Positions 36,268 to 44,911 are shown, counted from the stretch's first letter. The stretch: DNA of 64,000 nucleotides from Yoonia ponticola (GCF_014199395.1 NZ_JACIJM010000011.1:32444-96443), one strand, 5' to 3'. Notes: generated by a model not told the origin, from the sequence alone. Program-made: numbers and translations.

Positions 36268-37194
36268 CTAATTGTGAAACGCCACTGCGATATCAGCCGC
36301 CAGCCTTGCGTTGTTCTTGACCAGAGCGATGTTGGCCTTGAGGCTCTCTCCATCCGATAGCTCGAATATGCGCTGTAACAGAAATGGGGTCACTGCTTTG
36401 CCTTGAATGCCTTGCGCTTCCATTTCGGATTGCGCGGTTGCGATATACGCATTGATGATCCCGGCTGGAATTTCATCGGATTTCGGGATCGGGTTAGCGA
36501 TCAGGCCTGCACCCAACGACAATTCATCACGAACCTTTTGGAAATCGGCAATCTCTGCGGCGCTGTCCAATCGCAGCGGGACGGCGAGGTAAGATTCACT
36601 GGTCCAGAAGGCAGGCAGGGTATCTGTTTGATAGCCCACGACAGAAACGCCTTGTGTCTCCAGCACCTCCAGCGTTTTGGGGACATCCAGAATGACCTTG
36701 GCACCCGCCGCGACGACGATGACGTCTGTTTTTCCAAGTTCGGTCAAATCCGCCGAAATGTCGAAACTGGTTTCAGCACCAGCGTGCACACCGCCGATAC
36801 CACCCGTCGCAAAGACGCGAATGCCCGCTATCCGCGCAACGATCATGGTGGCCGCGACGGTTGTGCCGGCAGTCTTCTTTTGCGAAATTGGAAACGCGAT
36901 ATCTGCGCGCGATATCTTGAGGGCGTCTTTCACTTTTGCCAGTTGGTCCAGCTCTTGCGCGCTAAGACCAATTTTTAGACGTCCGTCGATCACGGCAATC
37001 GTTGCGGGGATTGCACCACGCATGCGGATCTCGTCTTCAACGGCCATGGCCATGGCCATGGCCATTTCAACATTCTGCGGAAATGGCATGCCGTGTGTAA
37101 TGATCGTGCTTTCAAGTGCGACGACCGGCTTGTCTTGCTCAAGAGCGTTTAAGACATCTTCTTGGACGTCGACAAAACTTGGGAGTTTACGCAT
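36268..37194 (-). CDS. psuG: pseudouridine-5'-phosphate glycosidase
   Basis: A 308-residue protein clearly of the PsuG family: VVALESTIITHGMPFPQNVE, TVAATMIVARIAGIRVFATGGIGGVH and the conserved Lys-containing GAKVILDVPKTLE. PsuG cleaves pseudouridine 5'-phosphate into uracil and ribose 5-phosphate. The usual partner kinase PsuK is not present nearby, so the pathway would be incomplete unless encoded elsewhere. Start ATG 37194 (MRKLPSF); a TTG at 37236 opens the frame earlier. A four-fold hexamer repeat inside the gene encodes MAMAMAMA (see 37042-37065). Confidence 0.92.
   Translation of the reverse strand: MRKLPSFVDVQEDVLNALEQDKPVVALESTIITHGMPFPQNVEMAMAMAMAVEDEIRMRGAIPATIAVIDGRLKIGLSAQELDQLAKVKDALKISRADIAFPISQKKTAGTTVAATMIVARIAGIRVFATGGIGGVHAGAETSFDISADLTELGKTDVIVVAAGAKVILDVPKTLEVLETQGVSVVGYQTDTLPAFWTSESYLAVPLRLDSAAEIADFQKVRDELSLGAGLIANPIPKSDEIPAGIINAYIATAQSEMEAQGIQGKAVTPFLLQRIFELSDGESLKANIALVKNNARLAADIAVAFHN
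37042..37065. repeat. four tandem copies of GGCCAT inside psuG
   Basis: GGCCAT repeats perfectly four times at 37042-37065 (the copies begin at 37042, 37048, 37054 and 37060). On the minus strand it encodes an alternating Met-Ala run in the N-terminal part of PsuG. Because the unit is six bases, changes in copy number would alter protein length without a frameshift. Confidence 0.85.
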
Positions 37195-37506
37195 ATTTCT
37201 CACGCTCGTTAAGGGAGCCAAGGAGGCTATTAACAATTTTCATCAACGATTTGGGACGACAAATCTAGCCTAATTACTTGTCCAAGTAGTTGGTTCGCTC
37301 TCCTTCTCTCGATCCCATAAAGAGCTTGCCACAATCCATTTTTTACGCGAAAATAAAGTCTGGGTCGGCGATGGCGTCGTCAGCATTTCATGCAAGACCT
37401 TTGTCCCTTCCTGAACGCCGGGATCTTGCTTTACCGTTTGTACGGTGAGGAAGGTCTCGGTGCCTCCCTCAAACGCGAACGGTTTGCGCTTTTGAAGGAA
37501 CCTTAA
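37195..37506. other. divergent intergenic region between psuG and creatinase
   Basis: About 310 bases without a convincing gene; a minus-strand frame at 37270-37539 lacks a ribosome-binding site and overlaps the creatinase start. It should hold the promoters of psuG and creatinase. The HutC-type core seen elsewhere in the island is not present here, so creatinase may be controlled separately. Confidence 0.4.
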
Positions 37507-38709
37507 ATGGACCGTCCACAGAACTACCGTTTTCACCAAGGGGATCGTATTCTCCCATTTTCATCAGCTGAATATGACGATCGCCTGTCAAAGTTGCGTC
37601 GTGATATGGCTGCTGCAGGTGTTGATGCTTGTGTTTTCACATCGATGCACAACGTTGCTTACTATTCTGGTTTTTTGTATTGTGCGTTCGGGCGTCCTTA
37701 TGCGCTCGTAGTAACACCAAGCGATAGCGTCTCAATTAGCGCAGGCATTGATGCAGCACAGCCATGGCGGCGCAGCCATGGTGATAACATCACTTATACG
37801 GATTGGGAGCGCAACAATTACTGGCGTTCAATCGAGTCTGTAACAGGCACTGGCAAAACGATCGGCTTTGAAGGCGACCACATCAGTGTTGACCAAAAGG
37901 CGCTTCTTGAAGACTTTCTAACACCCAAAGCCACATTGAATGTTGCTCCTGCGACCATGCGTCAACGGATGCACAAATCCCCAGCAGAATTGGACTTGAT
38001 CCGTGCGGGTGCAAATGTTGCCGATGTGGGCGGCTATGCCATCAAGGACGCCATCAAGGAAGGCGTGCGCGAAATCGACGTGGCAATGGCAGGTCGGGAC
38101 GCGATGGAGTTGGAAATCGCCAAGCGTTTCCCCGATTCCGAGATCCGCGATAGCTGGGTCTGGTTCCAGTCGGGCATCAACACGGACGGCGCGCATAACC
38201 CTGTGACTACACGCAAGCTTGAGCGTGGGGATATCCTTAGCCTCAACACCTTTCCGATGATCTCGGGCTACTATACGGCGCTTGAACGTACTTTATTTGT
38301 TGGTGAAGTTGACGATGCCAGCCGCAGAATCTGGGAGGCCAACGTAGCAGCCCATGAATACGGGATGAGCTTGCTTGTGCCCGGCGCCAAATGTTCCGAG
38401 ATCACGCATAAGATCAACGACTTCTTTGCGGAGCGTCAATTGCTGCAATACCGCACGTTTGGGTATGGTCACTCTTTCGGCGTGCTTTCACATTACTATG
38501 GTCGTGAAGCGGGATTGGAGCTGCGCGAGGATATAGACACGGTACTTGAGCCCGGCATGGTCATCTCGATGGAACCGATGCTGACAATTGCAGACGGTGA
38601 ACCTGGTGCTGGCGGCTACCGCGAACATGACATCTTGATCATTAACGAGGACGGAAACGAAAATATCACCGGCTATCCGTTCGGTCCTGAATTCAACGTT
38701 GTTGGCTAA
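37507..38709 (+). CDS. creatinase (creatine amidinohydrolase)
   Basis: A 400-residue M24-fold protein that hydrolyses creatine to sarcosine and urea. It agrees strikingly with the Pseudomonas creatinase as I remember it: TSMHNVAYYSGFLYCAFGRP, then WFQSGINTDGAHNPVTTRK with the catalytic His (here His230), and YGHSFGVLSHYYGREAGLEL. Phe61 and Arg63 correspond to creatine-binding residues. The metal ligands of M24 peptidases are not expected in creatinases. Its start ATG is only moderately preceded by AAGGAACC. It is the first gene of the catabolic island, and a strong bidirectional terminator separates it from the convergent GlxA-type gene. Confidence 0.88.
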   Translation: MDRPQNYRFHQGDRILPFSSAEYDDRLSKLRRDMAAAGVDACVFTSMHNVAYYSGFLYCAFGRPYALVVTPSDSVSISAGIDAAQPWRRSHGDNITYTDWERNNYWRSIESVTGTGKTIGFEGDHISVDQKALLEDFLTPKATLNVAPATMRQRMHKSPAELDLIRAGANVADVGGYAIKDAIKEGVREIDVAMAGRDAMELEIAKRFPDSEIRDSWVWFQSGINTDGAHNPVTTRKLERGDILSLNTFPMISGYYTALERTLFVGEVDDASRRIWEANVAAHEYGMSLLVPGAKCSEITHKINDFFAERQLLQYRTFGYGHSFGVLSHYYGREAGLELREDIDTVLEPGMVISMEPMLTIADGEPGAGGYREHDILIINEDGNENITGYPFGPEFNVVG

Positions 38710-38724
38710 CGCAAATAGTTAATT

Positions 38725-38760
38725 CTGCCCCTGCAGAAACTGAAGCTCTTGCAGGGGCAG
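38725..38760. terminator. bidirectional terminator between creatinase and the GlxA-type gene
   Basis: CTGCCCCTGCA (38725-38735) and TGCAGGGGCAG (38750-38760) form a perfect 11-bp stem with a 14-base loop. It lies between two convergent genes and has T/A-rich flanks, fitting a terminator used from both sides. Confidence 0.7.
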
Positions 38761-38807
38761 GTAACAAATTGGACCAAGCAAACACTTTTAACCGCTCTTG
38801 AAGTCGA

Positions 38808-39857
38808 CTAGCGAGCTTTGTTCTCTTTCGCATGCGCTCTACTGCGATCACCATATGGGCTTTCGCCGAAACGATCTTTGTAATGGCGTGAAAACACACC
38901 GTTGGAATTGAACCCGGTCGCTATCGCGACCTCTATCACACTCAGGTCGGTCTCCATCAAAAGCGTGCGCGCGCGATCCAGTCGGATGTTGCGGTAGGTT
39001 TGGGCCGGGGCCTCGTCGAGAAGTTGTTTGAACTGACGCTCGATTTGGCGGCGCGATATGCCGGCAAGCTGGCCGAGTTCATCGAGCGACAAAGGGGTCT
39101 CGATATTTTCGTGCATCGCGCGCAGCACGGCCAAGATGCGCGGGTTGCGTGAACTAATAGCCTTGGCAATCGAGGACCGTTGTTCGCTGCGCGTCGTGAT
39201 GTCAGGGCCGTTTAGACACATATCCGACACCGCAATCGCAAAATCGTCGCCATAGTCTTGGGCGATGATTGTGATCATCATCTCTGTTGCGGCGACCCCG
39301 CCACCACAGGTCAGCAGATCACCGTCCTTGACGTAACGGTGACGGGTTGGGGTCAGGTTTGGAAACGCCTCGACAAAGCCGGGTTGGTTTTCCCAATGCA
39401 GGGTAAATTGCTTGCCGTTTAGCAATCCCGCGCGTGCGAGCGTTGCAGCACCCGTGCAAATACCGCCGAACTTACCGCCAAATCGTGCGTGGCGGCGCAT
39501 GTGGCCCAGAACCACATCTGATGCAGTTTTGGTGCCGTCGTTGCCCGAACAGGCAAATAGATAGGTATCCGGCGTCAGGTCGTTCAGACCGCCGTGCACA
39601 CCGATATCGATGCCAGATGATGATGACACGGCCATGCCATCCTCTGACAGAACCTGCCAGCCATATAGCGGCTTCTGCGCCAATTGGTTGGCGATGCGCA
39701 ACGGATCAAGAGCAGCACTAAACGCAAGTAACGTGAATTCGGGCAGCAGCAGGAACCCAAACCAACGGGTGTCCTTTGGATTCTTCACGGGAAAGCTGAA
39801 CGCACCGGCTGGTACGAGGTCAGGCCGTAATTGTGGTGATGCTGCTTCTTTGGCCAT
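38808..39857 (-). CDS. GlxA/CdhR-type AraC regulator with DJ-1/PfpI domain
   Basis: A 349-residue regulator. Residues about 30-195 form a glutamine-amidotransferase-like (DJ-1/PfpI) sensor domain, with GGKFGGICTGAATLARAGLL around the nucleophile-elbow Cys. Residues about 235-335 form the AraC DNA-binding domain (LDELGQLAGISRRQIERQFK ... VIEVAIATGFNSNGVFSRHY). Relatives (GbdR, CdhR, ArgR-type) sense betaines, carnitine or amino acids and activate their catabolic genes. It is the last gene of a minus-strand group (solute-binding protein, flavoprotein, aminotransferase, PhyH). Confidence 0.88.
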   Translation of the reverse strand: MAKEAASPQLRPDLVPAGAFSFPVKNPKDTRWFGFLLLPEFTLLAFSAALDPLRIANQLAQKPLYGWQVLSEDGMAVSSSSGIDIGVHGGLNDLTPDTYLFACSGNDGTKTASDVVLGHMRRHARFGGKFGGICTGAATLARAGLLNGKQFTLHWENQPGFVEAFPNLTPTRHRYVKDGDLLTCGGGVAATEMMITIIAQDYGDDFAIAVSDMCLNGPDITTRSEQRSSIAKAISSRNPRILAVLRAMHENIETPLSLDELGQLAGISRRQIERQFKQLLDEAPAQTYRNIRLDRARTLLMETDLSVIEVAIATGFNSNGVFSRHYKDRFGESPYGDRSRAHAKENKAR

Positions 39858-39869
39858 ACCGTGTTCTGA

Positions 39870-40673
39870 TCAGCTCGCAGCGTCTAGCAACATCGGGAAC
39901 CAGTCTGTCCGCAATCGCTGACCTGCCGTCATGTCGTGGCCGGGGAAGGGCGGAGATGTGGGACCGGGGCGTTCGACGTAACGCGCGTCGTCACCTAACA
40001 AGCGCAAGGAGAACGCCCGCCTACGTGTGCCTGCCGCGTTGCCGCGCGCGCCGTGCAGCGTGCGGTAGTTGAACGCCACAGCATCACCTGGTTCCATCTC
40101 GTATTCGCGGATGTCCATACCTTCGGCGTCGGGATCGGGCACCTGCATGTAGTCGTCATCATTGGGGTAAAAGCTGGTCTCAGCCAGCCAGCGCGTTGGC
40201 AGCACGGGCTTTTCCCAGCGGTGTGATCCAGCGACGCAGCGAAGCGAGGCTTGGCGCACAGGATCAAGCGGCGACCAGAAGCTGACGGTTTGTTCACCCT
40301 CGACAAAATAATAAGGGCTGTCTTGGTGCCACGGTGTTGGCTTGGACGTGCCGGGTTCTTTGACAAGCACATGGTCGTGGAACATCTGCACGGTTTGGGA
40401 CCCCATCAGCTCTGCGGCGACAGCCGCTGCTGGCGATGCGTTGATAGCTGCTTCAAATTCGGGGATGCGGGTCCAGTTGCAATAATCGTCGAAGAACCGC
40501 CCGCCTTCGCCTTCCTTGAGGTTTTCGGCAGCATAGGGGCCGGGCTCTGACATGTTGCGGGCCACACCTTCGCGCAGCTGTTCGACTTGATCCTTGAACA
40601 GACCTTTGACAAGCACAACGCCGTCGCGCTGATAATCGCCGATATGCTTTCGGGTAATAAGGGGATGCGTCAT
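39870..40673 (-). CDS. phytanoyl-CoA dioxygenase (PhyH) family oxygenase
   Basis: A 267-residue Fe(II)/2-oxoglutarate oxygenase. The iron-binding HxD is in KPTPWHQDSPYYF and the distal His in DAVAFNYRTLHGARGNAAG, followed by RRRAFSLRLLGDDARY with the 2-oxoglutarate-binding Arg. Bacterial PhyH proteins hydroxylate small amino acids or derivatives (ectoine, prolines) or cause oxidative demethylation. The substrate here is unknown; its position suggests oxidation of the same imported compound as the neighbours. The start ATG 40673 has AGGTAA upstream. Confidence 0.82.
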   Translation of the reverse strand: MTHPLITRKHIGDYQRDGVVLVKGLFKDQVEQLREGVARNMSEPGPYAAENLKEGEGGRFFDDYCNWTRIPEFEAAINASPAAAVAAELMGSQTVQMFHDHVLVKEPGTSKPTPWHQDSPYYFVEGEQTVSFWSPLDPVRQASLRCVAGSHRWEKPVLPTRWLAETSFYPNDDDYMQVPDPDAEGMDIREYEMEPGDAVAFNYRTLHGARGNAAGTRRRAFSLRLLGDDARYVERPGPTSPPFPGHDMTAGQRLRTDWFPMLLDAAS

Positions 40674-40788
40674 TAGAAATTACCTTTCTATATTTCGAGT
40701 ATATGTTTGCGTAGAGCTTTAGAGAAAGGCGTTAACTATTCCACCGTCGATTAACGGATCAATTTGACCGCAACATCGCAAGGGTCTT

Positions 40789-41886
40789 TTAAAGGGCACC
40801 TAGGAATATATCGTTCTCTGCAGCGCTGCCCATCGTAACACGGGCCCAATGTTCAAATGGGGCTTCTTGCCATGCTTTGATCAAGACACCTTTGTGGCGT
40901 AATTTTTCCGCGAGCTTATGGGCTGGGCCCCCTGTATCGAAGAACACAAAATTGGTTTGCGTAGGTGCACATTGAAACCCCTTTGATGTCAATGCTGTAG
41001 AGACCCTTTGTCGCTCCTGCGTCGCGAGATCTGTCACCGAATTGAGGTGCGCCGTGTCGCCAAGTGCATGAGCCGCCGCAACTGCGGCCATGGCATTCAC
41101 GCCAAAGGGATTGCGGGTTTTCATCAGTGCCTTGATGATCTGTGCATCGCCGGCGATCCCAAAGCCGACGCGCGCGCCTGCTAGACCGTAGGCCTTGGAG
41201 AAGGTGCGCAGGACGATGTGTGGTTGTCCAGCCTCTGCCAAAATCTGAAGTGCATCGAACCGCTTGCTCTGTTCGACAAACTCAACATATGCCTCGTCGA
41301 AACAGATCAACGTTGCGGGGTCTGTCGCATCGATCACCTGCCGAAATTCCATTTCGGTGATAGCGGGGCCTGCTGGGTTGCTGGGCGAGGAAAACATCAA
41401 AACGCGTGGCTTGGTGCGCAATGCGGTGCAAAGGCCTTCTGTGGGGAAAGACCAATCGTCGTTGAAAGGAATTTTGGTGACGGTGGCCCCAAACATCAGA
41501 GCGCCAAATTCGTGCAAGCCAAAGCTGGGGCAAATCGTTACTACGTTATCTTTCGAACGGATTACGGCGCGAAACAATGCCCCGATCAGGTCTTCTGACC
41601 CATTGCCAATGATGATTCGATCAGCATGCGAGCCAACCGACCGAGCAATGAGGCCACGCAGATGCATGTTTGCTGCATCGGGATAACGTGCGACGCAAGT
41701 TGCCGCGTCCTGCATCGCTTTGACGGCATGTGGCGACGGGCCAAGGGGGCTTTCGTTGCTGTCAAGTTTAGCCAGGCACTCAATGCCATAGGTCGCCTTG
41801 AACCGGTCCAATGCAAGGCCCGCATTATAATCTGGTAGGTTTGCAACTTCTGTGCGGATCAGGTCACTGTGGATTGGTTCTGACAT
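40789..41886 (-). CDS. HisC-like class I/II aminotransferase
   Basis: A 365-residue PLP enzyme of the histidinol-phosphate aminotransferase family. KLDSNESPLGPSPHAVKAMQ is the N-terminal signature, SNPAGPAI and FDEAYVEF form the cofactor pocket, and the PLP lysine is in LRTFSKAYGLAGARVGFGIA. Since the gene sits in a catabolic group next to a flavin-dependent 2-hydroxyacid-dehydrogenase-like gene and not among his genes, it probably acts in breakdown. An attractive role is interconversion of an imidazole pyruvate and histidine (inference). It begins 15 bases after the flavoprotein stop. Confidence 0.85.
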   Translation of the reverse strand: MSEPIHSDLIRTEVANLPDYNAGLALDRFKATYGIECLAKLDSNESPLGPSPHAVKAMQDAATCVARYPDAANMHLRGLIARSVGSHADRIIIGNGSEDLIGALFRAVIRSKDNVVTICPSFGLHEFGALMFGATVTKIPFNDDWSFPTEGLCTALRTKPRVLMFSSPSNPAGPAITEMEFRQVIDATDPATLICFDEAYVEFVEQSKRFDALQILAEAGQPHIVLRTFSKAYGLAGARVGFGIAGDAQIIKALMKTRNPFGVNAMAAVAAAHALGDTAHLNSVTDLATQERQRVSTALTSKGFQCAPTQTNFVFFDTGGPAHKLAEKLRHKGVLIKAWQEAPFEHWARVTMGSAAENDIFLGAL

Positions 41887-41901
41887 TGGAATTCCTTGAA
41901 G

Positions 41902-43272
41902 TTATAGATCGAAGATCTTGCCGGGGTTCATGATGTTGTCAGGATCGAGCGCGCGTTTAATCCGGCGCATCACACCAAGGGCGGGGCCATGCTCGTTCGG
42001 CAAATAGGCCTTCTTGCCTAAGCCCACACCATGTTCGCCCGTACTGGTTCCGCCCATTTCAATCGCCATCTCGATGAGGCTGGAATTGATATGATAGGCC
42101 TGCTTTGCCTCGACCTCGTTTTCGGGGTCATAAAGCAGGACAAGGTGAAAGTTTCCGTCGCCTACGTGACCCACGAGAGGGGCTTGAATATCCGTTGTCG
42201 CAACGACGTCCAAAATCGCGCTGATACAGGCGGGCAGTTTTGAAATCGGGACGCAGACGTCTGTTGAAATGCCTTTGATGCCAGGCCGCAATGCGCGGGA
42301 TGCATAAAGAGCGTCATGGCGGACGCGCCACAGTTTTGCGGCAGCTTCTGCGGTCTGGGCATGTTCGAACCTCAGTGCAGTTTCAGCGAGGCCCTCAAGA
42401 ACCACTATGTCATTTTCAACCGTTGCAGCTGATCCGGTAAGCTCGATCCAAAGTGTTGGCCGTTCAGGGAGGCTGGTTTTCGAGTAGCTGTTGGTCGCCC
42501 GCATCTGAAGCGCGTCGGCAAGTTCAATCCGGTTGAGCGCTAGGCCGCATTGAAGCGCCATGACCACAGTCTGTGTTGCGTCTTCGATCGTGTAAAAACT
42601 GCACATCACAGTTTGCGAGGCCTCGGGGATGCCAAACAGACGTAAGGTCAATTCAGTTATGATCCCTAGCGTCCCTTCGGAGCCAATCATCAGACGGGTT
42701 AAATCATAGCCAGCTGACGATTTCCGCGCACGGCCACCAGTCTTGATGATTTCGCCGTCGGGCATCACAACGGTCATGCCCAGAACGAGATCGCGCATCG
42801 ACCCATAGCGCACTGTCGTTGTACCTGATGCGCGTGTCGCAGCCATACCGCCCAAAGTTGCGTGCGCCCCAAGATCGACGGGAAAGAACAACCCAGTTGC
42901 GCGGAGATGTTCGTTCAGGGCCTGTCGCGTGACGCCACATTGAACGGTGCAATCCATGTCAGTGTCTTGCACGGACACGATGTGGTCCATTGCCGACATG
43001 TCGATGCTGATGCCACCATGGGGTGCATGTATTTGGCCTTCGATGGAAGACCCTGCGCCAAACGGAATGACAGGCACGCGGTGTTTCGTGCAAGCAGTCA
43101 GCACGTCTGACACATCTTGGGTCGATGTCACCATGACAACGGCGTCTGGCCAAGCGGGAGGCAAATGGCTTTCGCCACTGCCATGGTGTTCGCGGGCTGC
43201 ATCCGATGTCAAAAGGCGGTCAGAAAATTGCAGCCGTAATGCGTTCAGTAGCGCGGTCAGATTGTCGGGCAT
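41902..43272 (-). CDS. FAD-linked D-2-hydroxyacid (D-lactate-type) dehydrogenase
   Basis: A 456-residue flavoprotein of the GlcD/D-lactate dehydrogenase (cytochrome) family. The FAD-binding PCMH domain covers residues about 35-215 (VIPFGAGSSIEGQIHAPHGG, DLGAHATLGGMAATRASG, MIGSEGTLGIITELTLRLFG), and the C-terminal FAD-oxidase domain ends with STGEHGVGLGKKAYLP and DPDNIMNPGKIFDL. Such enzymes oxidise D-2-hydroxyacids to 2-oxoacids. ATG 43272 is preceded by GGAA. With the adjacent HisC-like enzyme it could turn a D-imidazolelactate-type compound into an amino acid; this pairing is inferred. Confidence 0.87.
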   Translation of the reverse strand: MPDNLTALLNALRLQFSDRLLTSDAAREHHGSGESHLPPAWPDAVVMVTSTQDVSDVLTACTKHRVPVIPFGAGSSIEGQIHAPHGGISIDMSAMDHIVSVQDTDMDCTVQCGVTRQALNEHLRATGLFFPVDLGAHATLGGMAATRASGTTTVRYGSMRDLVLGMTVVMPDGEIIKTGGRARKSSAGYDLTRLMIGSEGTLGIITELTLRLFGIPEASQTVMCSFYTIEDATQTVVMALQCGLALNRIELADALQMRATNSYSKTSLPERPTLWIELTGSAATVENDIVVLEGLAETALRFEHAQTAEAAAKLWRVRHDALYASRALRPGIKGISTDVCVPISKLPACISAILDVVATTDIQAPLVGHVGDGNFHLVLLYDPENEVEAKQAYHINSSLIEMAIEMGGTSTGEHGVGLGKKAYLPNEHGPALGVMRRIKRALDPDNIMNPGKIFDL

Positions 43273-43305
43273 GGATTGCAAAATTCCTTACGTCTGAACC
43301 TTGAA

Positions 43306-43329
43306 CGGGCCGCAACATTGCGCGGCCCG
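43306..43329 (-). terminator. intercistronic hairpin downstream of the solute-binding-protein gene
   Basis: CGGGCCGC (43306-43313) and GCGGCCCG (43322-43329) form a perfect 8-bp stem. It lies between the solute-binding protein and the flavoprotein gene. Such stems often stabilise the 3' end of binding-protein messages or attenuate downstream genes, keeping the binding protein in excess. Confidence 0.5.
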
Positions 43330-43354
43330 CCAAATTTGGATTTATCGCCAGTGA

Positions 43355-44911
43355 TTAGGCGTTGAACCACCAACGTTCGGCACAACGGTTGCCATCCAAA
43401 TCCCAGTCGCCCGAGATAGCGTCGCTGGTGGAAACCTTGCTTGATTTCGCATCAAGAAAGTCGGCCCATACAGGGGCAATCATACCACCATCTTCTGCCA
43501 GAATAGACTGGCACTCGCCATAGAGTTCACGGCGCTTTGCGTCGTCTTTTTCAGACCGCGCAGCGTTGAGAGCCACGTTGAAGGCTTCGTTGTCCCAGTT
43601 GGTTGCGTTGTAGCCGCCCAAAGCTTCGCGGGAATAGGCGAGAGACAACATCAAGTCTTCGTTTGCGCGGCCAGACCAGCGCGATGCAAAGAACGGCTTT
43701 TTGCCCCAGACGTTCGACCAATAGCCGTCGTCGGGTTCCCGTGATACTTCGATGTTGATACCGGCTGACGCGGCGTGTTCGCTGAACAACTGGGCGGCGT
43801 CTACAGCGCCGGTAAACGGCGTATCAGAGGCGTGAAGGGTTGTCGTGAGACCTTCTGCACCGGCAGCTTTCAACAGTGATTTCGCTTGCTCAGGGTCGTA
43901 TTCGTGCTGCGGGATGTCGGGGTTGTAGTATTCGTAAGCTTTGGAAATTGGCTGGTCATTGGCAATTGAGCCGTAGCCGTTAAGCACTTTATCCACCATG
44001 TCCTGTCGATTTATGGACAATTTCATCGCCTTGCGCACACGGGCATCAGCGAACAGCGGATCGGTCGTGATCATGCTAAAGCAATAATGAACCTTACCCT
44101 GTGTTTGGATCAGGTCAATGCCGGGCATGGCTGACAGTAAACCGGCAGTGGTCGGATCCACCGCATTCATTGCATCGATTTCGCCGGTTTGCAGAGCGGT
44201 TGTCCGTGCGTTCACATCGCGAATGGCCAGCATCTGCACGGAATCAAAATGCGCGCGGTCGGACTTCCAGTAATTGGGGTTCTTGCGCACGATTGATTTT
44301 ACGCCGGGCTCGTAGGTTTCAAGGATATAACCACCAGTTCCGATGCCTGCATCAAAGTTCATATCATTTGCAGGAACGATCGTCAGGTTGGTCAGCGCCA
44401 GAATAGGTGGGAACCCGGCATTTGGGCCGTTCAAGGTTATTGTAACTTCGTTTGGCGCTGTCGCCTGAACATCGCTAATGACGGCGACAAGGGCCTTGGA
44501 CTGCGAAATACTTTCTTCGCCGCGGTGCAGGTTAATTGAGAACACGATATCTTCGGCATCCATTGTCTTGCCGTTGTGGAATTCAACGCCTTCGCGCAGT
44601 TTGAATGTCCAGCTTGTCAGATCGTCATTGGCTTCCCAGCTGGTAGCAAGCTCCGGGACAAGAACACCGCCCGCCCCAATCTCGATCAAGTTATTACGCA
44701 ATTGCCATTGCAGGTTTTGCATGAACTTGGTTTCATTTACCTGCGGGTCAAGCGCTTCGCCAGAGTCGAAGTCACCAATTCCTAACCGCAATGTGCCGCC
44801 CTGCGATGGTGTAGCGGCGCGCAATGGTTGACCCGAAACCCCGAGAATCGTTGTAGCCCCAAGTGCGCCAGCACCCAGCAGCACGCTGCGCCTGTTTGTC
44901 GAAAATGTCAT
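43355..44911 (-). CDS. peptide/nickel-type solute-binding protein (SBP_bac_5)
   Basis: A 518-residue periplasmic binding protein. It has a Tat-like signal (STNRRSVLLGAGALGATTIL) and the SBP_bac_5 body: LRLGIGDFDSGEALDPQVNE, TSWTFKLREGVEFHNGKTMD, ADIVF-like DIVFSINLHRG and DARVRKAMKLSINRQDMVDK. ATG 44911 has GGGAGAA in front. It probably delivers substrate to the separate dppB-C-DF-type transporter at 49-53 kb, which lacks a binding-protein gene of its own. A TTATGTCTA half-site of the island lies 70 bases upstream. Confidence 0.9.
   Translation of the reverse strand: MTFSTNRRSVLLGAGALGATTILGVSGQPLRAATPSQGGTLRLGIGDFDSGEALDPQVNETKFMQNLQWQLRNNLIEIGAGGVLVPELATSWEANDDLTSWTFKLREGVEFHNGKTMDAEDIVFSINLHRGEESISQSKALVAVISDVQATAPNEVTITLNGPNAGFPPILALTNLTIVPANDMNFDAGIGTGGYILETYEPGVKSIVRKNPNYWKSDRAHFDSVQMLAIRDVNARTTALQTGEIDAMNAVDPTTAGLLSAMPGIDLIQTQGKVHYCFSMITTDPLFADARVRKAMKLSINRQDMVDKVLNGYGSIANDQPISKAYEYYNPDIPQHEYDPEQAKSLLKAAGAEGLTTTLHASDTPFTGAVDAAQLFSEHAASAGINIEVSREPDDGYWSNVWGKKPFFASRWSGRANEDLMLSLAYSREALGGYNATNWDNEAFNVALNAARSEKDDAKRRELYGECQSILAEDGGMIAPVWADFLDAKSSKVSTSDAISGDWDLDGNRCAERWWFNA

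Noticed and set aside
36268..37236. Longer PsuG starting at TTG 37236
   Set aside because: The additional 14 residues are not typical of PsuG, and ATG 37194 gives the expected MRKLPSF-type beginning.
37270..37539. Minus-strand frame between psuG and creatinase
   Set aside because: It overlaps the creatinase start, lacks a ribosome-binding site and shows no family resemblance; the region is better explained as a divergent promoter region.
37507..38709. Ectoine hydrolase (DoeA) instead of creatinase
   Set aside because: DoeA is also an M24-fold protein and a DoeB-like gene is nearby, but the segments around His230 and the YGHSFGVLSHYYGRE region agree with creatinase, and other ectoine genes are absent.
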